Of a stretch of 6,493 nt of DNA, positions 1-6,091 are shown one piece after another. The DNA lies in assembly GCA_045617505.1 (NCBI GenBank), contig JAZLIS010000063.1:1-6493 (forward strand), written 5' to 3'. Position numbers and translations under genes: made by a program. Within the stretch, counting starts at the first letter, position 1. Each line of letters starts with the position of its first letter. This DNA comes from Cacconaster sp045617505. Its GTDB lineage: Bacteria; Bacteroidota; Bacteroidia; Bacteroidales; UBA932. The notes beneath the pieces are model-generated. The model was not told where the DNA came from. It did no database searches and saw nothing but the letters and a program-made list of their open reading frames with translations.

Positions 1-81
1 AGCAGGAAGCTGTGCATTCAGCTGCTCAATCAGCTGGCCCTTTCCGCCAACCCACTTGATAAAAGGCTTTGCATCTGTCAT
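1..81 (-). CDS. DNA adenine methylase (D12 class), N-terminal fragment cut by window edge
   Basis: Only the first 27 codons are present; the gene continues off the left edge. The translation opens with MTDAKPFIKWVGGKGQLIEQL. F7-I-K-W-V-G-G-K14 is the hallmark N-terminal motif of Dam-like (D12 class) N6-adenine methyltransferases, where it forms part of the S-adenosylmethionine site. The catalytic DPPY motif would lie outside the window. The ATG at 81 is the likely start because an in-frame TAG lies three codons upstream (TAG CAT ATT ATG). No clear Shine-Dalgarno sequence precedes it. Family members are either orphan methylases on phages and mobile elements or partners of restriction enzymes; with no neighbour gene visible on the left, I cannot choose between these. 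The family call is firm despite the short length; the specificity (for example GATC) is unknown. Confidence 0.85.
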   Translation of the reverse strand, partial: MTDAKPFIKWVGGKGQLIEQLNAQLPA

Positions 82-121
82 AATATGCTAATCTGGTTTT
101 TTCATTAGAGTTCAACAAATC

Positions 122-199
122 TTACTCGTCAACGTCTGGTAGTTTTGCATTCACATCGCGAGTATTCAAATCTGATCTAATAGCATTACCACTACCAAA
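122..199 (-). other. Orphan 3' end of an unidentified reading frame
   Basis: Reading on the minus strand, an open stretch of 25 codons ends with the residues LPDVDE and a TAA at 124-122. An in-frame TAG lies immediately upstream at 202-200 and there is no in-frame ATG, so it cannot be a complete gene. Its charged, hydrophilic end resembles a natural protein C-terminus. It may be the tail of a lost gene once upstream of the methylase, or it may be chance. I do not recognise the family. Confidence 0.2.
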
Positions 200-210
200 C
201 TATCAGTCCT

Positions 211-294
211 TCAAATATACAACATCCTATCCAATAAATACCACGATTCGCGGAATTCCGATATGATGACATCCGTATCAATGACTGCGTACAT
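211..294 (-). pseudogene. Truncated PIN-domain toxin (type II toxin-antitoxin), N-terminal remnant
   Basis: The ATG at 294 lies one base after the stop codon of the upstream antitoxin frame (TAA A ATG), the tight coupling typical of antitoxin-toxin operons. The peptide starts MYAVIDTDVIIS. This matches the start of PIN-family ribonuclease toxins, usually [I/V]YAVIDTN-V-[L/I]-[V/I]-S, with the first catalytic aspartate present at residue 6. The usual Asn after D-T is Asp here. After about residue 12 the similarity disappears, and a TGA stops the frame after 27 residues, whereas the family is normally about 130-180 residues. The remaining acidic residues of the metal site are absent, so no active toxin can be made. 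I infer a deletion or recombination junction just after codon 12. Confidence 0.6.
212..219 (-). promoter_or_regulatory. Bacteroidota-type -7 box (TATATTTG), possible methylase promoter
   Basis: On the minus strand, TATATTTG matches the Bacteroidota -7 consensus TAnnTTTG. About 19 bases upstream is a TTTA, close to the TTTG expected at -33. Transcription from here would start near 205 and lead into the methylase at 81 after a leader of about 120 bases. The box overlaps the tail of the PIN remnant, consistent with that sequence now being regulatory rather than coding. A short AT-rich motif can arise by chance. Confidence 0.35.
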
Positions 295-295
295 T

Positions 296-511
296 TTACT
301 CTTCATTACGGACCTCGCTGATTATCCGGTTAATTTCATCAAGACTCAAATCCTGCAGACCGCGTTCTGCTACATCTGCTCTCATTTGAGCAAAAGCACT
401 GACAGCCTTCGTTCTGATTTCTTCGTCAGAGTCTATCCTGATATCAAAAGGAATCCGGCGTTCATGCACGACAGCTTTCATGAACAATGCGTACGCCGCA
501 GTATTGCTAAT
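296..511 (-). pseudogene. RelB/DinJ-type antitoxin lacking its N-terminus
   Basis: The frame carries the C-terminal two thirds of a RelB/DinJ-like antitoxin. First comes the ribbon-helix-helix second helix and core (SNTAAYALFMKAVVHERRIP, then FDI), then a linker, then SLDEINRIISEVRNEE before TAA at 298-296. The SLDEIN tail is the toxin-binding type often paired with PIN toxins, and a PIN remnant follows at once. The open frame extends to an ATG at 706, but everything upstream of about 511 runs antisense-frame through the end of the receptor gene and has no proper ribbon-helix-helix start. A tetrapeptide FEQF at 553-542 recalls family N-termini, but its spacing to the core is about six residues too long. 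The DNA-binding beta strand is missing, so operator binding should be lost. A degraded gene is the best reading. Confidence 0.6.
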
Positions 512-563
512 ACAAATCGCAGATTGCTGCGTGTGTTCGCACAGAAACTGTTCAAATGAAACG

Positions 564-2936
564 TTACATTCTGTCCTTGACGGCTTGTCCGGCGCCAGTT
601 CCTTTGTACTTGCTTGCCGTGCTGTTGAAATGGTATGAAATCCGTATTCCGACTGTCGGCTGGTTATAGTCATTGTCCTGATTGATGATATGGCAGCCCG
701 AATCAAGCAGAATCGCCTCGTGCGATTGGTTCAGTATGTCTATGGCGCTCACTTTCACCGTCAGGGCGTCTTCTTTCAGGAACGATTTCTGAACGCTGCA
801 TTCAAGGTAGTGCTTTGGATTGGTCATCTGGATGTTGCCATAGTCATACTTGCTGGTGAACTGATAATCAACAGAGAACTGCCAGCTTTTCTTGAACCGG
901 AAGGAATTGTTCAGTTGTGCCATATACATCGGCTTGTTCAGATTAAGTTCACGTTTGCCGCCCGGTGCGAGTTCATCGCTGACCATCATCTTGAATACCT
1001 GCTTTCTGATGCCGAGTGTATATTGCGGATACCAGACTCCTATGTTGGGTGAAGCTACTATGTATCCGCTCCAGATATTGATGTCTTCGGGCAGGTTGAT
1101 GTATGTCATCAGTACTACTCCCTCATCGTTATAAGGTACAGTCCAGTTTGTTATACCGTCAGTTACACGCTCGTAAGTTGCACTGAGGCTAAGCCACTTC
1201 CAGTTGGCATTGATGGCACAATCCAGATATTTTTCGTTTTTCAGTGTCGGGTCGCCTATCTGATATACGAAGCGGCTGTGATACTCCATATTGTTGGCGA
1301 GTTTCCAGAATCCGGGGCGCTGGCTTTTACCGGACAGACTTGCCGACAGTGAAACCGGTCCAACCTTTGACGATACGGAGAGAGATGGGAACAGGTTGTT
1401 CTGGCTTCTGTCCATATCAGTGTCTCCCATTTTGTCATCAAATACGAAATCGACATGCTCATATCTCAAACCTGCCACAATCTGCAATGGCTTCAGAGGT
1501 AGGGCATATTCCAGGAATCCAGCGTATGAATTCTCTCTGATTTCAGATTCGGACTGTGGCATTTCATCGAAGGTTATGGAATATTTCTGTCGTATTCTGC
1601 TGAAAGTCTCTTCGGTGCCAAACTGCAGTTTTCCTTTCCAGACTGGATGCGAGAATACAAGTTTCGATGCTAGAAGGGTGTTAGTCCTGTCATTCTCAGA
1701 TTCCATCGAGCGGGGCTCTATCTGGCTCTTTTCGACTGTTTTGGTTTCAGTGTCATCCCTGTCTGTCTGGAAATCGGTATTGAATTCTATTTCCATTTTC
1801 TGTATGGTACCGCTGTAGTATATGTTTCCATTCCAGCTGGAATAATCTTTGAGGAATCCGTTGTTGACTGATATCAGATGGTCTGTCTTGCTCTTGTCGG
1901 TAAATACATCCACGTCCATCGTCTCTGTGTAGTGGCCGTTGAACATCTGCTTGTTCTCAAGCTGAAATCCCAATGAATGACTGTCGTTGATCTGCCAGTT
2001 GACGCCGAAGCGGGAATTCAGTCCATTCTGATGCTGTATCACATCCATATTTGCCAGCTGCTCGAACAGCTTCTGCCCGACGTGCGATGTCTCGTCTGCG
2101 TCTGCTATCTGGAAACCATGATTGTCCCAATATGTAATTTTTCCAATCAGATCGACTCCTTTCTTGCGGTAGTTCAGGTCAAGAACCGTCCAGGACGGGT
2201 CAATATGTGAGGTGTTGAGGTATTTGCATCCCTGACTGGTAAGTGCAAAGCTGAAACCTTCTCCCTTGCGTTTGACGGTTTTGATGCGGACAACTGCCTT
2301 GATATCGCCTCCGTATGCGGCACCCGGATTGTTCACCACGTCTATGCTTCTGATTTCTTCTGACATCAGGCTGCGCAGCTCGTCGTTGTCCAACACTCTG
2401 CGCCCGTTGATGTAATACACCGGCTCACCGCGTCCTATGACTTCCAGTTTGCCTTCTCTTGAAATCATACCCGGTATTTTCGCGAGTATGTCTTGCGCAT
2501 TGCCTGAATGTTCCAGCACAGATCCTTCAATTTTGGTGACGATGGCGTCACCGGACATCTGGGTCTGCGGAAGATGTCCGGTAATCACGACTTCGTCTAT
2601 TGCCATAACATCGTCCTCCATTATTATGTCGCCCACATTTATGTCCAGCGCTGCTGCTGTCAAAGATTTTTCATTGTTACGGTATCCTACCATCGATACG
2701 CACAGTATGTATTCTCCGCTGTTTGCCTTTATCTCGAAGTGTCCGTCATTGTCGGCCATCGTTCCTGCAATTATGCTCCGCGCGCCGTCCATCAGAGCAA
2801 CTGTGGAGAAGCATAGTCCCTCTCCGGTACTCTTCTCAATAACATTACCGCTTATTGTTACTGTATTCCTCTGCGCTACGCATACTGTCGTAGTCATAAG
2901 CATCATCAACGATGCAATCATTCTGATCCGTTTCAT
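564..2936 (-). CDS. Outer-membrane TonB-dependent receptor-like beta-barrel protein (OMP_b-brl_3 type)
   Basis: This 790-residue protein begins with a signal peptide (about residues 1-21, MKRIRMIASL followed by a hydrophobic run, likely cut after VCVA). Residues about 25-112 form a carboxypeptidase-regulatory-like (CarboxypepD_reg) beta sandwich that includes the usual DGHFEI segment. Residues about 114-220 are the plug, starting with DEVVITG and containing INGRRV and NPGAAYGGDIKAVVRI, strong signatures of Bacteroidota TonB-dependent receptors. The remainder is rich in alternating aromatic/polar strands as expected of a 22-strand barrel. The C-terminal segment SKYKGTGAG is a common ending in this family. 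The length is normal and the frame is uninterrupted. Such proteins import ligands across the outer membrane using TonB energy. No SusD-like lipoprotein, regulator or enzyme is adjacent, so the substrate cannot be inferred. The start at 2936 is followed directly by the signal peptide. No strong Shine-Dalgarno sequence or TAnnTTTG box is visible in the 136 bases upstream, so co-transcription with the ATPase gene is possible. Confidence 0.9.
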   Translation of the reverse strand: MKRIRMIASLMMLMTTTVCVAQRNTVTISGNVIEKSTGEGLCFSTVALMDGARSIIAGTMADNDGHFEIKANSGEYILCVSMVGYRNNEKSLTAAALDINVGDIIMEDDVMAIDEVVITGHLPQTQMSGDAIVTKIEGSVLEHSGNAQDILAKIPGMISREGKLEVIGRGEPVYYINGRRVLDNDELRSLMSEEIRSIDVVNNPGAAYGGDIKAVVRIKTVKRKGEGFSFALTSQGCKYLNTSHIDPSWTVLDLNYRKKGVDLIGKITYWDNHGFQIADADETSHVGQKLFEQLANMDVIQHQNGLNSRFGVNWQINDSHSLGFQLENKQMFNGHYTETMDVDVFTDKSKTDHLISVNNGFLKDYSSWNGNIYYSGTIQKMEIEFNTDFQTDRDDTETKTVEKSQIEPRSMESENDRTNTLLASKLVFSHPVWKGKLQFGTEETFSRIRQKYSITFDEMPQSESEIRENSYAGFLEYALPLKPLQIVAGLRYEHVDFVFDDKMGDTDMDRSQNNLFPSLSVSSKVGPVSLSASLSGKSQRPGFWKLANNMEYHSRFVYQIGDPTLKNEKYLDCAINANWKWLSLSATYERVTDGITNWTVPYNDEGVVLMTYINLPEDINIWSGYIVASPNIGVWYPQYTLGIRKQVFKMMVSDELAPGGKRELNLNKPMYMAQLNNSFRFKKSWQFSVDYQFTSKYDYGNIQMTNPKHYLECSVQKSFLKEDALTVKVSAIDILNQSHEAILLDSGCHIINQDNDYNQPTVGIRISYHFNSTASKYKGTGAGQAVKDRM

Positions 2937-3072
2937 TGTATTTTTTGTGCCGTTTATGGTATTGACGGAATTTTTCGAAGAATGTTAACACGAAAAAACA
3001 GGAAACTCCAACGCCCTTCCCGCCATCTGCCATGCCCTGAAGAGCTGGGGGAATGCAAGAATGATAGTACAG

Positions 3073-4341
3073 TTAATTCTTCAGACAACCTATGGGAACT
3101 ACATGGATTCCATCCGGCCTGGTGTACGCATAATCGCCCACGGCGGTCAACACCATCATGAATGAAGGCTTGGACATCTTTGTTGTATCAATCTTATCCG
3201 CCAATGCCATAAGACTTGCCACACCTTCACCTATCTTCTTTTCTCCTCCCAGTTTGACCTCAATAAGTCCATATGTGCCATTTCTTCTGTGAAGCACGGC
3301 ATCGCACTCCAATGCTGTATTATCACGGTAATGGTAAAGTTTTCCGGATAAAGCTTCCGCATATACACGAAGATCCCGCACGGCCATATTCTCAAATATC
3401 AATCCGAATGTCTCCAGATCGTTTATCAAGTCCTTCGGCCCTATGCCCAGGGCTGCAGTGGCAATGCTTGGATCAACCAGATGCCTTGTGTCACTGGTCC
3501 GGATTGCAGCCTTGCTCCTCAGATTCGGGTTCCAGGCTTCCAGGTCTTCTACAACGTACAATTTCTTAAGGGCTTTGATATAGTCCGCTACAGTATCTTC
3601 ATCCAGAGTGTCGGAGTCATTGCTTGCCATATCCGCTTTGTAGGTTGCGTATGAGACCTGCCCGGCAATATTCCTGGCGAATGACCGTAGAAGTCTGCGT
3701 GCCCTTTGGGAATCGCGTCGTACGCCGTCTACTCTTTTGATGTCATAGTCTACGACGGAATCATAATAGTCGATAGCCTGGTCCAACGCTATCTCACCTT
3801 CCATCATGGTTGCAGCGGGCCAGCCACCACGACATGCAAGAAATGCAATGTTCTCTATTGACAAAGTATTCCGACGAGGAATGATTTTCCCACCATCGAA
3901 CAGGTCTTCAATGCTTACCGATCCGGATGATTCCCCTGACTCATAAAGGCTCATCGTTCGCATCCTGAGTCGTCCCATTCTGCCAGTGCCGCTATGAACT
4001 GTTTCTTCCGCTTCTGGCGTTACCGTTGACCCGGTAAGAATGAATTGGGTCGGTTCGCCTCTTTTGTCAACAGCACTGCGGATCGTATCCCATAGGTCTG
4101 GAATAGTCTGCCATTCGTCAATCAGCCTGGGCGTGTCTCCGTCCAGAAGAACATATGGATCAATCTCAAACATTGTCCTGCTGTTCTTCAAGACTTTGCT
4201 GTCACCAAGGTCCAACAGACTTTTTGCCTGTTGTGTGGCAGTTGTAGTCTTTCCACACCACTTCGGACCTTCAATCAGAACGACCCCTTTCCCTGCAATC
4301 TTTCTGGCTAACAAGCCATCTGCAATTCTATTTTTATACAT
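3073..4341 (-). CDS. ATP-binding protein of the AAA_14 / DUF4143 family
   Basis: The 422-residue protein has a complete P-loop NTPase domain: Walker A GPKWCGKT at residues 25-32, Walker B LIDEWQ at 73-78, and a sensor-like ILTGS at 101-105. The middle (about 190-300) is helical with a winged-helix look. The C-terminal DUF4143 domain contains E345-x-D347 and, 13 residues later, E361-V-K363. This spacing fits a PD-(D/E)XK nuclease-like core, common in this family. The family is abundant and multi-copy in Bacteroidales. Its biological role is not settled; it is probably an ATPase acting on nucleic acid, with toxin-antitoxin or mobile-element links proposed. The frame is full-length for the family. 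It starts at 4341, 35 bases downstream of a good -7 box, and ends 136 bases before the receptor gene on the same strand. Nothing links it functionally to the receptor. Confidence 0.88.
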   Translation of the reverse strand: MYKNRIADGLLARKIAGKGVVLIEGPKWCGKTTTATQQAKSLLDLGDSKVLKNSRTMFEIDPYVLLDGDTPRLIDEWQTIPDLWDTIRSAVDKRGEPTQFILTGSTVTPEAEETVHSGTGRMGRLRMRTMSLYESGESSGSVSIEDLFDGGKIIPRRNTLSIENIAFLACRGGWPAATMMEGEIALDQAIDYYDSVVDYDIKRVDGVRRDSQRARRLLRSFARNIAGQVSYATYKADMASNDSDTLDEDTVADYIKALKKLYVVEDLEAWNPNLRSKAAIRTSDTRHLVDPSIATAALGIGPKDLINDLETFGLIFENMAVRDLRVYAEALSGKLYHYRDNTALECDAVLHRRNGTYGLIEVKLGGEKKIGEGVASLMALADKIDTTKMSKPSFMMVLTAVGDYAYTRPDGIHVVPIGCLKN

Positions 4342-4376
4342 AATCTGTGAATGCTCTATTTTTCATCTATGCTTTG

Positions 4377-4384
4377 CAAATATA
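4377..4384 (-). promoter_or_regulatory. Promoter -7 box (TATATTTG) of the AAA_14/DUF4143 gene
   Basis: TATATTTG on the minus strand matches TAnnTTTG exactly and lies 35 bases upstream of the ATG at 4341, a typical leader length. No TTTG is seen at the -33 position. That region is instead occupied by a 10-bp perfect palindrome (cgaatattcg, 4396-4405) and the start of a direct repeat, which suggests that an activator or repressor acts there. Confidence 0.5.
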
Positions 4385-4395
4385 TACTAAAACGA

Positions 4396-4435
4396 CGAAT
4401 ATTCGGTTGTTTGAAATAATTATGTTCGGTTATTT
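4396..4435. promoter_or_regulatory. Palindrome and direct repeats upstream of the ATPase gene, possible operator
   Basis: A perfect palindrome cgaatattcg (4396-4405) is followed by two direct copies of ttcggttRttt, at 4402-4412 and 4425-4435. Their start-to-start distance is 23 bp, about two helical turns. On the minus strand the repeats read AAAYAACCGAA and lie just upstream of the -7 box, where -33 contacts would be. The arrangement looks like a binding site for a regulator of the ATPase gene, possibly the protein itself. The repeat is short, so chance remains possible in this AT-rich stretch. Confidence 0.35.
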
Positions 4436-4455
4436 ACAACTATTTAGTTCCGGCG

Positions 4456-4483
4456 TTTGTAAACACACACCCCTGTACCTTTG
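4456..4483 (+). promoter_or_regulatory. Plus-strand promoter pointing into the insertion sequence
   Basis: TTTG at 4456-4459 and TACCTTTG at 4476-4483 fit the Bacteroidota -33 TTTG and -7 TAnnTTTG elements, with a 16-base gap (slightly short). The direct repeat TGTACC-TT-TGTACC overlaps the -7 box. It points right, away from the ATPase gene, and transcription would begin a few bases before the IS left end at 4494. No plus-strand gene exists inside the IS. It may therefore be the original promoter of the interrupted gene at 6140-6493, separated from it by the insertion. Confidence 0.45.
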
Positions 4484-4493
4484 TACCAGCCTC

Positions 4494-4507
4494 AAAAAGT
4501 AGACACG
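4494..4507 (+). repeat. IS left terminal inverted repeat (IRL)
   Basis: The 14 bases AAAAAGTAGACACG are the exact reverse complement of 6125-6138. This end lies downstream of orfB. The same core recurs inside the element at 42-bp intervals. Confidence 0.88.
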
Positions 4508-4632
4508 AAAAATTTTTTAATGGGTTAATAATTTACCAGAGTAGACACTGGCGTTAATTTTTCGCGTTTTGGTTTTACAAAAGTAGACATTTCTGATGTT
4601 TTTGCCACATTTCTTCGGATAGAAGTAGACAC
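4499..4632 (+). repeat. Four GTAGACA repeats at exact 42-bp spacing inside the IS left end
   Basis: GTAGACA begins at 4499, 4541, 4583 and 4625, so all three intervals are exactly 42 bp (four helical turns). Copies 1, 2 and 4 extend to GTAGACAC; copy 3 has GTAGACAT. Copies 1, 3 and 4 are preceded by A-rich bases (AAAA or AGAA). The first copy belongs to the terminal repeat. The bases between copies are not alike, so this is phased sites rather than a tandem duplication. The obvious inference is multiple transposase-binding sites on one face of the helix. The right end has only the single terminal copy. Confidence 0.75.
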
Positions 4633-4644
4633 GTTTTCAAGCAT

Positions 4645-5676
4645 CTACTTATCTTCTTCATTATCAGCCTTTCTGTGGCGTTTCTGAACGAACTTTGGCT
4701 CCGTAGACAGTTTTCTCGACTCAAAACTATTTTTCTGGGGCAGTTCGCCCTTATAGTATCGTTTCCGATAGTTGTCCGGAGTATCGTAGCCGATTGCAAA
4801 GCACGGGCGCTGCTCATTGTAGAACTTCACGTAGTTGTCAAGTATCTCAGTGATTCTGCTCCATTTCCACTCTCGCTCGATGCCGAAGTCCATTACCAGT
4901 TCCTCCTTTATCCAGCCGTTCAGAGCCTCATTGACGGGGTTGTCGGTGGGCTTGCCGGCCCTTGACATTGAACGGACTATGTTCGTATCCTTTATCAGTT
5001 CATTGTACGCCATGGACGCATAGACGCTTCCCTGGTCCGTATGCAGTATGGTCGGCTCAGCTGAGCCTTTCAGCATCTCCACAACGTCGTTCAGCCCGTC
5101 GATATACTGGTTTCTGTCCCCACGTTGGGACGTTGCCTTGTATGTCAGGATTTCCTTGGTGAACACATCGAAGTAGAAGGTCACCTCGATATTCGTCCAC
5201 TTGGAGTGAAGCATTGTCATGTCCGACACTATAACCTGCCTGGGCCTGTCAACCGTCTCCCATGTTGTATAGATAAGGTTGGGATACTTGTCCTTTACCT
5301 TTCTCGGCCTGTAGCGTACACGATGCATGGTCTCGGCCTTTATTCCGAGATGTCGGTAGCATTTGTATGCATAGCTGTCGCTTATCTCCAGATGCATGTT
5401 GATTCTGATAAAGGCTGCTGTCCAGCGATATCCGTGGGTCTTGTGCTTCTCATGCACTTCCTTGACCTTCTCGACTATCTCCTCGCGGTGATGGTCCCTG
5501 ATGGTAGGCTCATGCTTGAGCCACTTGTAATAGCCGGCTCGGCTCACTCCCATCAGTTCGCAGAGGTCTTTTACAGGATTGTCGCGGGACAGGCGCTTGA
5601 CTATTTCGAACTCTTCTCCTTTAAACGAACATACTCCAGTCCCCCATCCGGATTCCTCTGAACGGCATAGTTTTTT
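4645..5676 (-). CDS. IS3-family transposase OrfB (DDE integrase), expressed by -1 frameshift from OrfA
   Basis: From its first ATG (5553) the frame encodes 302 residues starting MGVSRAGYYKW. In the same frame it is open without stops back to the A9 run at 5671-5679, adding 41 residues (including FEIVKRLS and VKDLCEL) that are typical of the start of OrfB. I therefore give 5676 as the frameshift entry point. Counting from the 5553 ATG, the HTH_21 segment covers about residues 15-75 and the rve integrase core about 100-260. Catalytic residues are D111 (SDMT), D173 (HTDQGSVYAS) and E209 (DNPVNEALNGWIKEE): 35 residues separate D173 and E209, and K216 is at the usual +7 position. The stop TAG is at 4647-4645. 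The C-terminal tail after about 275 is Lys/Arg-rich. The enzyme cuts and joins the IS ends. All motifs are intact, so activity is expected. Confidence 0.9.
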   Translation of the reverse strand, partial: KKLCRSEESGWGTGVCSFKGEEFEIVKRLSRDNPVKDLCELMGVSRAGYYKWLKHEPTIRDHHREEIVEKVKEVHEKHKTHGYRWTAAFIRINMHLEISDSYAYKCYRHLGIKAETMHRVRYRPRKVKDKYPNLIYTTWETVDRPRQVIVSDMTMLHSKWTNIEVTFYFDVFTKEILTYKATSQRGDRNQYIDGLNDVVEMLKGSAEPTILHTDQGSVYASMAYNELIKDTNIVRSMSRAGKPTDNPVNEALNGWIKEELVMDFGIEREWKWSRITEILDNYVKFYNEQRPCFAIGYDTPDNYRKRYYKGELPQKNSFESRKLSTEPKFVQKRHRKADNEEDK

Positions 5677-5945
5677 TTTAGCCGTTCGTTCTCTATGCGA
5701 AGACGCAGAATCTCGCGCTTGTATGACTCCTCGGTCCTGTCAAATCCTTCGGGCACGATGCTCTGGATATCTGCATCGGCACGGGCAAGACCTTCCAGAC
5801 CGCCTTCTTCATACTGTTTCAACCACCGTTTCAAAGTGGGTTCCGTGATGTTGTGCATCGCGGAAAACTCTTTGGCTGTCCGCTGACTGGACTTGTACTG
5901 GCGAATCAGGAACTCCTTCTCAAGAGGATTCAAATGTTTTGCCAT
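5601..5945 (-). CDS. IS3-family transposase OrfA (helix-turn-helix, leucine zipper)
   Basis: The protein is 114 residues from the ATG at 5945, starting MAKHLNPLEKEFLIRQYKSS. An upstream in-frame ATG at 6083 would add 46 residues, but the 5945 start is chosen because AAGGAG lies 8 bases before it and the family begins at this point. Residues about 12-50 are a helix-turn-helix (TAKEFSAMHNITEPTLKRWL) that recognises the IS ends. Residues about 78-95 (REILRLRIENERLKK) form a leucine-zipper-like coiled coil for dimerisation. The last 24 codons overlap the OrfB frame. OrfA alone usually acts as a regulator; when ribosomes slip on the A9 run it becomes the N-terminus of OrfAB (90 codons from OrfA plus 343 from OrfB, about 433 residues). 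Confidence 0.88.
   Translation of the reverse strand: MAKHLNPLEKEFLIRQYKSSQRTAKEFSAMHNITEPTLKRWLKQYEEGGLEGLARADADIQSIVPEGFDRTEESYKREILRLRIENERLKKNYAVQRNPDGGLEYVRLKEKSSK
5671..5679 (-). promoter_or_regulatory. A9 programmed -1 ribosomal frameshift site between orfA and orfB
   Basis: On the coding strand the sequence is CT-AAAAAAAAA-C, read in OrfA as CTA AAA AAA AAC (L-K-K-N). OrfB lies in the -1 frame and is open from this run onward, while OrfA stops at 5601. A slippery run at this point is the standard way IS3-family elements make the fusion transposase. Transcriptional slippage on nine adenines is an alternative. Confidence 0.75.
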
Positions 5946-5953
5946 AAAAGTTT

Positions 5954-5959
5954 CTCCTT
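5954..5959 (-). promoter_or_regulatory. Shine-Dalgarno sequence deciding the orfA start
   Basis: AAGGAG on the minus strand, with 8 bases to the ATG at 5945, is a strong match to the 16S tail. It supports the internal start over the longer frame from 6083. It is the clearest ribosome binding site in the window. Confidence 0.65.
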
Positions 5960-6011
5960 TCCGGTAGTCAGTTTGCCTGGCGTTCAATGATATGCCGTCA
6001 TATGAGCTCTT

Positions 6012-6064
6012 GAGGGCTGCTCGCCCCCAAACCCCTCGGTGTTTTCTGGTATAAGATTTATACC
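6012..6064 (-). promoter_or_regulatory. Inverted repeats in the orfA leader
   Basis: Between the putative promoter and orfA lies a perfect hairpin, GGTATAA-gat-TTATACC (6048-6064). Beside it is a G/C-rich region in which GAGGG (6012-6016) can pair with CCCTC (6033-6037), or GGGC (6014-6017) with GCCC (6023-6026). Many IS elements use leader structures to limit transposase expression from outside transcripts; that role here is inference. The hairpin is not followed by a T-run on the coding strand, so it is not a plain terminator. Confidence 0.35.
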
Positions 6065-6091
6065 TTACAACACTTGAAGGCAATGCGACAT

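Noticed and set aside
512..706. Long antitoxin frame starting at 706
   Set aside because: Most of this part overlaps the receptor's coding end in another frame and has no ribbon-helix-helix N-terminus or ribosome binding site, so it is an accidental extension.
690..2816. Several plus-strand open frames of 60-180 codons opposite the receptor gene
   Set aside because: They are antisense shadows of a well-supported 790-residue gene and show no coherent domains.
2845..3033. 62-codon minus-strand frame overlapping the receptor start
   Set aside because: It overlaps the signal peptide region of the receptor in a different frame, is low-complexity and charged, and has no recognisable motif or start signal.
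2937..3072. Terminator between the ATPase and receptor genes
   Set aside because: Only weak imperfect pairing (GGAA...TTCC) precedes a short T-run on the minus strand, which is not enough to call a terminator.
4499..4632. Regular repeats as a possible CRISPR array
   Set aside because: The conserved unit is only 7-8 bases, contains the IS terminal repeat, and there are no cas genes; phased transposase sites explain it better.
4675..5886. Plus-strand frames inside the insertion sequence, including one of 178 codons
   Set aside because: They are antisense to intact OrfA and OrfB with all catalytic motifs, and have no credible starts or known passenger-gene similarity.
5946..6083. N-terminal extension of OrfA from the ATG at 6083 (46 extra residues)
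   Set aside because: The ATG at 5945 has a strong AAGGAG 8 bases upstream and matches the family start, while the extension covers hairpins and begins at or before the likely transcription start.
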